From: Silene noctiflora
Lineage: Eukaryota > Streptophyta > Magnoliopsida > Caryophyllales > Caryophyllaceae
DNA length: 22,497 nt
Direction of reading: 5' to 3'
NCBI GenBank assembly: GCA_009801015.1
Contig: VHZZ01002893.1
Location: 65,523 to 88,019 of the forward strand
The notes beneath the pieces are model-generated. The model was not told where the DNA came from. It made no database searches and worked only from the letters and a program-made list of their open reading frames with translations. A program made the position numbers and the translations under genes. Shown piece by piece: positions 8,407 through 17,700 of this stretch. How positions within the stretch are numbered: position 1 is the first letter of the stretch; every line of letters starts with the position of its first letter.

Positions 8407-11400
8407 CTACTCTGCTGTCCTAGGAATCTCGCTTTTGCCATTCACGGGGGCGACAAGTGCCAAAATTACGAAACCACCAAGGACCACAATCAAGATACCC
8501 ATGGAGTTAATTAGCAAGGCCTCAGTGCAGTAGCGAGATATGATATGGCTGCTTTGTAGGAATGTTGCTTTCTCTAAGATCCCGGTAAGTGAGGTGGCAA
8601 TAGCAAGGGCGTATATATAGACGCCAAAAAAAACATGCCATGGAAGTAGAGAGGTTCTGCTGTTCCTTGAGCCACCAGGGTACCAGAACGTCGTAAATCC
8701 AGCAGCCCACTGATCAAGGCGGAAAAACAATTTTATTAGGATCGTGATTTGTTTATATTTCCAACGGTCCAATTCCAAAGATCATTGTTTTTTGGGTATG
8801 TAGTACGGTGGAGAATCGCAAAAATGTCTCACTATATAGTTTTTCTCTTCCCCTCCTTTCCGTTGACAATAATATTTTGCCGAATGTGTTTTCTCTCAAA
8901 CCACACAGAGCGTAAAATATTTCCAACCTCAATAACCTATGATGTGAACCTTCATATTGACTCACTACCCGAGTCAAACTCTTGACACTCCAACATGTAG
9001 GACACTTGGCCATTTAATTTGAAACCAGAAACAATAGAATTTTTCACAAAATTGCCAAGTCTGACAGTTTGACACACACCCATGTCAAATAAGTCTAATT
9101 GAATCTGAGTTTCTGAAAATGAAATAAGATGGTCTTTTCAAAGTTTAGGCAAGAGTTTAAAACAGGTGAAAATCTAAGAAATGAAAGATAAACCTGGATA
9201 GTAAATAAGAAGAGACAGGCAAGACCAAGCCACGAATGGAGACTGTAGAAGTGATCGATGGCCTTGTCGCTATGAAACTTCCAGGCAGCCCATACACCAA
9301 TTACTGCCAAGAAGAACGCCAGGAACTGCAAGACCAGGTGAATCAGCTTTTTAAAGCTTTTCGTTCCTGGAACTGTTTTGTATGCTAGCATCGCTGCACC
9401 AAAACCACATTTCAAGATTATGGAAATGATTTATAGCGTTGGCAAGTATTTGAGATAAGAGTCTATTAAAAGCAAGCGAAAAATCAATACACAGCTTATG
9501 AAAATGATATGTAGATTAAACAAAGAGCTGCCCCATAGTAATTAATGTTCACTTGAGCTATACAAAGTTAATAGCAATAACAGCAACTGCACCAATGGAT
9601 TATATCAGATAACAATGTTGATGACGTGAAGAACAATGTGATCTACCTTAAATGTTCTTGAATACATCACCCTAATGCCTCAAGCCCTCAACGACTACTC
9701 TAAATGGCAAGGTAGGAGAGATCGGATACATCCAGCCTTACCCTTGTGTTAATGCCACACATACTTCAATTGGAAGACAGTTCTACGTAAAAGTTACATC
9801 CTCAATGCTAGAGTACATATGCACTCATGCTGATCTGATCAAGCTTCTGTGTTCTATACCTTACAATGGCCATCTTCCACCAGATGCCAAGTAAATGGAA
9901 TACTACCGCGGCAAGTTGGAAAGCCAATTTATGTCAGAGGAGTGAGCAATAAAGAAAGGAGTGCATATAATGTCAATGCCACTATTCAATGCACCATCTC
10001 AAAAAAAGTATCAGACTTTAATTGAACATTTTTTTCTTTCATGAAGCTCTTGATCAACAAAATCGGCTCAAATTTGGCAAAAAAGAAAAAAAAAACAGTC
10101 CCGCAAGGGCACTATATCAAGTGGCATTATGTTAATTCCAAAAGGCTAAGCTTAATTTAGAACATGGTTTGACCTCAACCTTCAGATGAGAAAATATAAG
10201 TGCGAAAAATTCGCATATCAACAATACATTCCTACCTTCTCCATTTAGAAGTACGAGGCTTATGACCATCAAAACTGGATGAACCTGCAATTGGGGAAAA
10301 CAGCCTGCAATTATCCATTGAGAATAGGAGCATGATATTTAATTGAAGTAGAGCTAAATGATCATTATGACATGCTAAAGCAACACTCATTAAAACTGAA
10401 ATAGTTTGTTGTTGCACCCACGGCAAATTAAGTTTCGTCTAAAACCTCTACAGCTGAATGTGACACATATTCCCCTAGGCCAATTTCCAATTAAAGCAAT
10501 AGGGCCTGGAAAACATGTGAGTTTGAAGACATTATATAGACTTGATTGTTCATCGGTAAAGAATATGAATATCCATCAAGGGAAATATATCAACTTGAAA
10601 GCTGAAAGTTATGTCATCTGACCTCAAGCCTTTTTTTTAAATTTTTTGCCGCCTCTTACAATAATCTCAGCGGACCAGAATCAAACCCACAGTTTCAGTT
10701 TACGTTTTATTATGTCGTGCTAGTTAGAACTGGTGCTGATATAAGCTTAATGGCTTGGGCTCTCTGTTAAGTGTAGTATAGTACGGAGTAGTATAGTAGT
10801 ATGTCAACATAGGGCTCCACATAAAAAAATAACTGTTCACTTTCAACTTTCAAGAGACCTTACATGTATCTTGATGCGTGCATTTTACATAGACTTTATA
10901 GTCCATTTTAGCACGCATTTCTATGTCAATTACGTGATTTATTGTCACTTTATGCCCCGAATATGCTACTTTGTACTTTCATTGCCATTTTGTAGGTACA
11001 AGCTAAGAAGTGGTGAAAACCAAGCCGAAATTGTCCCAAGTACGTACATTTAGGAGATGGAAGGGTCGGAACAGAATTCTTACGCATTGGGAAGCGTGAA
11101 GCCAAGTCAAAGCCCAAATATTCTGCCAACACAAAGCTACAAGAGATCGAAAAACCTCGATCGAGCTGTCCTCTGCTCGATCGAGAGGCTAGTGAAGATG
11201 AGAAGACCTCGATCGAGCTCTCCTGTGCTCGATCGAGAGGTTGCTAGATTGAAGGTTCTCGATCGAGCTGTCCTGTGCTCGATCGAGTAACTCTCTTCAA
11301 CAATCCACTCGATCGAGCACAGGACAGCTCGATCGAGGTGCCAATTCCTCGATCGAGTAACTTATCCGTTATGGGCTTTACGTCCATAAGGTTTTTAGAT

Positions 11401-13189
11401 TAGGTTTTTACTTAAGTTATAAATAAGTTGATTAGTGTGTTAATCGATACACTTTTTACTGGAGACTTTTACTTTTTACTTTGGCACACTTCCACACACT
11501 GTTACATTTTCTAGATCTGAGACTTTGCTTCTTTTCATCTTTTGTTCTCGAATTCCGCGCCGCTACTTTTGTAATCATCAGTCTCCCTTTAATCTTAATT
11601 CTTGCTTTAATTTCTATTCTCTTTTATTATTCGTTATTTTCTCTTTAATTGCTATGACTTCTTTTATTGTTATTATCGTTATTGTTAGTTTAGAATTTCG
11701 AACCATGCGTAGCTAATTTCCTTAATATGTTAGGATGAGGGAAACCGTGGTAGAAATGTGATAGGATTGACTTGTTAGGTTAATTTGGGATAAGAATCGT
11801 TGTTAAGCAATTTAATTGTAATTTGGTTGAATGAGTTCACGCAGGAGACCGATTATTTAGTTAACCCCGACCTAGATCGAGAGATTGATAGGGAAGACTT
11901 GCTTAGAACGATAGGCGACTCCTAATAGGGCGAAAGCAAATTAGGATGACCTTAGGGTGATTAGAGACCGAAAGGAGATAATCATTGGTTTAAGACCGAA
12001 AGGAGAAAACCAATACCCTTCTTATTAGAGACTGACTGACATAGTTGACCCGATAACATGTTTATCACGGTGACCGATTCCTGGCATATTTCCTTCTCCT
12101 CTGATTTATATTCGTTAATTTCCTGCTTTATTTCTCTCTTTCTCTCTCATTAGTTTAGATAACAACCTATAAAACCCCCATTTTTGTGACCGGACAAACT
12201 GACTACAGATAAAACATTACCTCCTTGAGGAGATCGACCATACTTCCACTGACTTCTCAGTTAGNAGACTTAGGTTTTATTTTTGGTGTATAACGACTCG
12301 CATCATATCTCCTGACAATTACTCCCTCCATTCCAATGAATTGTATACATTTTCCAAATTATGCGAGGAGAATTTTGAAAAATGTGTATAATGCATTGGA
12401 ATGGAGGTAGTAACATTTTGTTTGGACACAAAATAAGAAGGGAAGGGATGAATGGATAAGATCAACATCTGCTTTAATTGGAGTATACTACGAGTATAAT
12501 GGTACAATTGCTCAATTGGAGCTCCTACCGATCTATCTACATCTGCTTTAATCAGAGTACTACGAGTAGCTCCATAAAATTACAACAATACAAACATCAC
12601 CACCGCCTAGTGATTTGGAATTGGCTAACATGAATCATCGTACCAGACCAACAATGTGAGGTCTGAAAGATATGGAAAAGTCAACCCCATATATGACGAT
12701 CCCTCAAACATTTTAAAGATTGCAAATATATTAGAAAACTACATGATATGCAAGTCAACTGGAACAAACTGCAATCTATTCAGATTTCAGAGGCAAACAA
12801 AGATTAAGTTGAATCAATCCCAGAAGCTGAATTGAACATTCACCCAAAATATTAATTCGTATAGCAACTGTTGAGCTACAGTATCATATCCATTCCATCA
12901 AACACTCAAAAACAAAGCTGCCCACCAACAAATTTGACATATATAAAACAACATTAGCCTAGTGCCTGAATGACTCCCGCAAACTGCGAGGTAAAGGGAG
13001 CTCAGATGTAAACACGATAAATAGAGAGAAAGAAGAGAAAATTACATTAAAGATGAGAGCTTTGTTATCGGAGATGAGAGCCAAGCCACCTCTGTAGTGA
13101 ATATTCCATGTTAAAACAAGAAGAGCTACTGTAATCCCAATTAACCTAATCACTGTATATATTGGAAATCTAACCACAGGAACCACCAT
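8407..13189 (-). CDS. Cytochrome b561, ascorbate-dependent transmembrane reductase, 231 aa
   Basis: A six-helix di-heme protein that passes electrons from cytosolic ascorbate across a membrane (tonoplast or similar) to monodehydroascorbate or ferric chelates. Exons in reading order: 13189-13046, 10284-10236, 9393-9194, 8709-8407. Junctions are GT-AG and the joined length is 696 nt. Family marks: LLVLTWNIHYRGG (24-35), the loop linked to ascorbate binding; VHPVLMVI (49-56); LAYKTVPGTK (67-76); KKLIHL (79-84); SLHSWLGL (115-122); WYPGGSRNSR (140-149); and LPWHVF (153-158). The four heme histidines are His50, His83, His117 and His156, paired 50/117 and 83/156. The length matches Arabidopsis CYB561 proteins (about 230-240 aa), and the closest by memory is the At4g25570 type. 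The C-terminus is short and polar. The 49-nt exon 2 is easily missed by gene finders. A solo LTR sits in intron 1. All key residues are present. Confidence 0.93.
8710..9193 (-). other. Cytochrome b561 intron 3 (484 bp)
   Basis: Lies between the exon ending FTIQ and the one opening WAAGF. On the minus strand it runs from GTTTAT to GATCAG. Open frames through it on both strands are not protein-like beyond the exon edges. No repeat is recognised. Confidence 0.8.
9394..10235 (-). other. Cytochrome b561 intron 2 (842 bp)
   Basis: Separates the 49-nt exon 2 from exon 3. On the minus strand it begins GTAGGAATG and ends GGTGCAG. It contains the Au-like SINE remnant listed at 9659-9775 and otherwise AT-rich unique-looking sequence. 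Confidence 0.8.
9659..9775 (-). mobile_element. Au-like SINE remnant (3' part)
   Basis: On the minus strand the sequence reads CACAAGGGTAAGGCTGGATG, then TATCCGATCTCTCCTACC, and later GAGGCATTAGGGTGATGTAT. This is the body and 3' end of the plant Au SINE family, whose remembered body is 'GGGTAAGGCTGCGTACAT...GACCC...' and whose end is 'GGCATTGGGGTAATG'. The tRNA-derived head is lost or too decayed to see. The copy lies in the sense direction within intron 2 of cytochrome b561. The family call rests on recalled consensus. Confidence 0.65.
11156..11357 (+). repeat. CTCGATCGAG palindrome array with a perfect inverted pair
   Basis: Four 30-bp modules lie 50-52 bp apart at 11156-11185, 11208-11237, 11258-11287 and 11308-11337. 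Each has CTCGATCGAG at both ends and a 10-bp core. Modules 1-3 point one way, with core CTGTCCTGTG and one change each in modules 1 and 2. Module 4 is the exact reverse complement of module 3, so the pair forms a perfect 30-bp-arm hairpin with a 20-nt loop. A ninth lone CTCGATCGAG is at 11348-11357. The array lies upstream of the LTR TATA box. Confidence 0.95.
11418..11425 (+). promoter_or_regulatory. Putative LTR TATA box
   Basis: TATAAATA about 60 bp beyond the palindrome array, where the U3 promoter of an LTR is expected. It points along the plus strand, antisense to the host gene. Confidence 0.5.
12322..12410. mobile_element. Stowaway-like MITE, 89 bp, intact ends
   Basis: The terminal inverted repeats are CTCCCTCCATTCCAATG at the left and CATTGGAATGGAGGTAG at the right, with one mismatch in 17. 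The copy is flanked by TA on both sides (12320-12321, 12411-12412), the Tc1/mariner target. The inner sequence is also nearly palindromic (TGTATACATTTTCC against GAAAAATGTGTATA). There is no coding capacity. It starts 16 bp after the solo LTR ends. Confidence 0.88.
12465..12568 (+). repeat. Imperfect direct duplication in b561 intron 1
   Basis: ACATCTGCTTTAAT followed by GAGTATACTACGAGTA (12465-12496) recurs as ACATCTGCTTTAAT followed by CAGAGTACTACGAGTA (12539-12568), offset 74 bp. No terminal repeats suggest a transposon. Confidence 0.75.
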
Positions 13190-14740
13190 TTTAGTAATCT
13201 AAAGCAACCCAGAAACGGGTTTTTAAAGAGAAAAATGAGGGATGTGATCAAGTAATAAAGATTCTTACTTTAGTGTTAAAAGAGTGATTAATGTTTAATA
13301 AAAGTGAAGATGCAATTGCTATTGAAAGAGATTAAAGATGGGTTTTGATTGAATTGTAAGGTGGGGTAAAAGGTAAAAAGAATTGATCTTGGGGGGAGGA
13401 AGAGTAAACGTTACTGAATATTGTATTTAACAGATGAGTTCCGCACGACATGAAATCAGAATATTCAAATTAACGACTATGGACTATGGACTATGTACTA
13501 CAGGTTTTTACTCGGTCTAAAATTAAAAAGGTTTGTGTCGGAGATCCAATGCGACACTTCACTTTAGATCACAAATTTGAAGAGTTCTCACAAAATAACA
13601 GTATCCGACACTCGGCACGTGTCGGAGAGTCGGAGTAACACGATAATTAAGTAATATTTCAAACGTTTTTTCGTTATTCAAATTATTATTGTTGAGTATT
13701 TAACCACCAAACTCAAGTGACTCATACCCGTGAATGACTCGACAACCCATCAAAAATGGACTGTAAACTAAAGACTCTTCTCATTCCGGTTAGACCCAAA
13801 CAAAATATATAGCAAACCTAAAATGGCCAATCCAAATTAACCCGGCAGGATCCGAACGATCTATTTGCCAAGTTTCTTGTCTTCCGGAAAATGATAATAA
13901 TAGTGGTTAAGTACTTGAGTTGCATTGGTGCTACCTTGTAGTGAGAAACTGAGAACTGAGAAGTTCCTACTTCAAAGCTTGCACTTGTATTGTTTTATTG
14001 AAAACATCACTTGCGTTTACAGTTTTACTAGCGGTTTTTCTAAAGCTTTTCAAAGCATTGCAACACGGATTCAAATACGTGAGGTCCAGCAAATTGAATA
14101 ACACAGAAGGCAATCTGATAATGGTTTTGGCTCTCAAATAATTAGCATCTCATTACTCAGTGACTTAGCCATCAAAACTGGCTTCAATTTTAGCAAAATG
14201 CGTATATGTTCAATGAAAACACCGTAAATAGCTCGACGGATTAAGCTGACAAATTCCATAATAAGTAACCATGCAATCATGAATACAACTGAGTACCAAA
14301 CAAGTCTCAGAGTCCGCTACTCCATAAATTAAGACTTATTCTACAGGTACAGAAACGAGTTCCAAAAGCTCCAAATACACCACCAATTCACCATCAACTT
14401 CTGCCACAAGCTAATCGAACCCCCACCTAAAACACCAAAATACATAACAATGAGACCCCATAATCTACTTATGTCACTGGTTTGTTATTCTCAACACCAC
14501 ATAAATAATGCCGATCTCGTGCTCTTTAGTCAGGGGGCTTTGGAGAGTTTACTACCACCTTGACAAGCTATTGTCTATACATGCAATATTCCTTCAACTG
14601 CCCACACGAGATATCGACCATAATCTACTACCTTTTGCCAGCCTTCAACCTTGTCGTGTCAGGGTAGGTGCATAAAACAAGCAAGACCCTGACTACAAGA
14701 CTGGCTGGCAGACCTAGTTTTTACCCAATGAAAGAGCCAA
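13190..14740. other. Spacer: b561 upstream region and DCP5 3' region
   Basis: Both flanking genes are on the minus strand, so the b561 promoter and leader lie at the low end, and the DCP5 3' untranslated region lies at the high end. I see no coding region. A G-box-centred inverted repeat at 13605-13625 is listed separately. Sequence from 13860 to 14400 shows no recognisable element. Confidence 0.6.
13605..13625. promoter_or_regulatory. Inverted repeat with G-box/ABRE core upstream of b561
   Basis: CCGACAC (13605-13611) and GTGTCGG (13619-13625) are perfect inverted arms around CACGTG (13616-13621). ACGTGTC is the core of ABA-responsive elements. It lies about 420 bp upstream of the b561 start. 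Related GTGTCGGAGATCC and GTCGGAGAGTCGG words lie nearby (13536 and 13620), so it may instead be part of a decayed repeat. Confidence 0.35.
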
Positions 14741-17700
14741 CTAGATGGCTCGGTACACATTCTGGCCTCGCCCCCTACCACCGTAGCCGTAGCCCCTTCC
14801 ATGATAACCGCCTCGTGACCGTCCGCCACGACCTGGTCCACGCCCACCTCGGAATCCCCGATTTCTTGAGAAGTCACCAAATGTCTACATCAATGAAGAA
14901 TATTGTCATAAAAGAGAACCCAAGAAAACAATTTTAAACTCAAAATAGACCCATGCAGTGCAACTGTTGGTTTATAACAACTTGAGACAAAATCAAATCC
15001 AATCTCAGATTCACAGTCAGTAGTCAGTACTCAGTAGGAGTTCAAGAAACGCAGGAAATGCAAATTTAAAATTTGTGCCCTAAGACCGTAACAAGGACTG
15101 TTGCATTTCACTACACTCACTAGTGGAAAATACCCACACATAACCAACACCTCAGCAAATATTGACAAATGACAACTCATCAACTACACTGCATAACTAT
15201 CGTATGTTCAAACAGTTTTTTATCAACAAACTACCAACAAAGCAAAAGTATATTACCTCGGTATCTAGCCTCATTTGTTCAGAAAATCGAGGCCTTCCAT
15301 TACGAGATTCGCGATCAAGAGCATTGCAGGACAAGGTATCAAAAAAGTCATCCTTCTTATAAACGGGCTGCTCAATCAAGTCACACAAGGAATCAAAAGA
15401 TATAGATCAAAAAAGATAAAAGACAATGATACCTAGTAAAACAAAGACCTTACCTTTTTATCGGCTGCTAGAGGATCAACATTATCTTCATCTTGTAAAT
15501 TCAGTCCATCATCTGTCTGGCTTATACTTTTACCCAGGTGTCCCCAGACCTCATCTTTTTTGAATCTCTCATTCATTGCCTCAAAATCAAAGTCTTCAGT
15601 GTAGTTGGGTACCGCGCGAGAAAACTGCATACGAACACAAAATATGAAACTAAGTTACAAAAGATCTACGAACCTATTTTTTCCCCCGTGATAGAGGAAG
15701 GATTTAAGATGAGTTGGGAGTTTGGCCGTGTTTCATGGAGAGGAGAGAAGCAAACTCCACCCTGGTCGTGAATACAATGCTCAAACCAACCAAAACCCAA
15801 ACCATCTACACAGTACACACATCGAGTAAAGACCACATTTGTATATCCAACAACTCGACGGATTATGTACGGTTTAGCAGTACACCTCACTACCACAAAA
15901 AATAATTTAACAAATGGGACACAATAGCTTACCATACATAACATCCATAAGTTAATACTTCTTCACATTTATTCTCCAGTAGTAAAAGATCACCTTAGAA
16001 TGACCAGGATTGTTCTAGTCGTACTCCTAACAGAAAAACAATTTAAAAAGGAGCTACACATTACCTCATTTCCTCTTCCTCTCCCACGTCCACCACGATT
16101 GGCATACCGAGTGTGAGAAGAAACTCCATTCATCTAACAAAAAGAGATGTGTCAACAATTTACATTGCTCGTAGCACTTTTGCATGAAACTGACAAAGTA
16201 ATCAAGGCACATAAACAGACAATATAACTAAACATAAAATATTAACCTTTGAATTTACAGGTGATGGAAGAGGCAAAAGTGGTGCCTGAGTTTCTTTAGA
16301 CACTGGTACCGGTGCAGCTGTCACAGGTACTCCAGCTGGGGGTTGTGATGATGAACCCAACGATGGAACCTGGACCACTTCAACATCCTTCTCCGCTATC
16401 TGTGGAGTTGGAGAAATGGTGGGTCCAGGATGTAAAAATTGACCTGGAGTCACCAGCGCAGGTGAACTGGATGTCCCGCCAACAGAAGAGAGAGATTCAG
16501 ACAAGTTGTTGAAGGGTACTGATGAACTCGAAATTGGTTTAGGCTGATTAGGGATCAATGTTGGCACAGTGCTCTTTTCCAACATATTAGATAACGCAGA
16601 TGACACCAAGGGTGGGGTAGTACTCTGAGATACAGTTGGCACAGCTTGAGCAGGTGGCTTGGAAGGCATCATATTTGACGGAGCCGCGGTTAATGCAGAT
16701 GACTGAACTGGCTGTACAGTTGATGACGTACTTATAGAGCTGTTGACTATAGGTTGTAGCAGTGGAGGGGGAAACTCCAAAGATTGTGAAGCTGAATTGT
16801 TGGATGCTCCAGTTGGAAAAGATGGGTTCATGTTTGGATGATGAATTGATTGATGTGCTAAAGATGGCTGCAAGGAGGGTTGCATAGGCAAACCTTGAAC
16901 AGGTTGAAGCAATGACTGTTGTTGTGACTGGACAGAAGCAGGCGGTCCATAATATCCTGGCCAATACATAGGAACTGAGAGACCACCATTATTAGATGTC
17001 GGTGGAGGTGGTGGATTCCAAGAAGCCAAATTCGCTCCAGGCTGATACAAGGGTGTGATATTATGATAAGCAGTTCTAGGAATTCCAGGCTGTGGAATTT
17101 GGGTACCGAAATCTGATAAAGACCCACTAGTCTGAGCCTGAGCCTGAGTCTGGGTAGCAGCCGTTGGGGCAGTAGGCAAGCTTGAAGGTGCAGTCGGAGG
17201 GGTAAAGTGAGACTATGAGAAGCCAAGTGGAAAGAAGATAAGTTAGTGATAGAAACATATGCATCAACTAAAGCTTGATTTAAGTGAAGACCAAAACATT
17301 CCAGTTAAAAAATTAAATAGAACTGGAAGCAAAAAAAAAATTGTGGGTTTCGCACTCTAGCCAAACTACAATAGGATGAACACGAATGCCAAGAAAATTT
17401 GTCCGTCCACTCCACTCAGTTCTTCCCGTATGTCAAAATTTCCCTCAAATAATCATAAAACCCAAGGTGCTAAGTTCACCTCTAACACTCGGTCATTTCT
17501 AGTAACCATATTAATGCGCTGACAGAATCAACGGTGGAATAGCAAAAACAACAATCCACCAGTGAAAACCAGTTGCTTTAGCCCGCAAGGAAACAGATAA
17601 ACCGCCCACACCCTAGAACTGAGTAGCCCATACGATGCACTAGAAACGAGATAAGGAGGGGTAGACATGAACGATAAGTAATGACCAATAATCAAACATA

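Larger units (their letters stand above)
10872..12305 (+). mobile_element. Solo LTR of a retrotransposon, probably Ty3/gypsy
   Basis: A 1434-bp unit with 7-bp terminal inverted repeats, TGATGCG at the left and CGCATCA at the right (TG...CA type). It is flanked on both sides by the same 5-bp target duplication TATCT (10867-10871 and 12306-12310). There is no primer-binding site, coding region or second LTR, so this is a complete solo LTR left by LTR-LTR recombination. Taken in the plus direction it has a presumed U3 with CTCGATCGAG modules (11156-11357), a TATA box TATAAATA (11418-11425), and a 3' part ending in TTAGGTTTTATTTTTGGTG and CGACTCGCATCA. That ending style recalls Tat/Athila-lineage gypsy LTRs, an inference from memory. 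The intact target duplication suggests a moderately young insertion; no partner LTR exists for dating. Base 12265 is N. Confidence 0.9.
10285..13045 (-). other. Cytochrome b561 intron 1 (2761 bp), enlarged by insertions
   Basis: On the minus strand it runs from GTAATTTTC after exon 1 to AATTGCAG before exon 2. More than half is inserted DNA: the solo LTR (10872-12305) and the MITE (12322-12410). A direct duplication follows (12465/12539). Without the LTR and its duplicated target the intron would be about 1.3 kb. Confidence 0.9.

Noticed and set aside
10232-10426. 64-aa open frame on the minus strand
   Set aside because: Only the 49-nt stretch 10236-10284, in another frame, is the real b561 exon 2.
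11156-11357. CRISPR-like array
   Set aside because: The repeats are spaced regularly but the host is a plant, the 'spacers' are repeats themselves, and the array lies inside a solo LTR.
13935-13945. CTTGTAGTG as the other end of a CACTA element with 19218
   Set aside because: It would enclose most of DCP5 (exons 2-8) and more than 5 kb of gene sequence; the nine-base match is expected by chance.
16587-17226. Long alternative frames on the minus strand and a plus-strand frame at 16312-16512
   Set aside because: Shadows of the low-complexity DCP5 exon 4; the chosen frame alone joins conserved exons on both sides.
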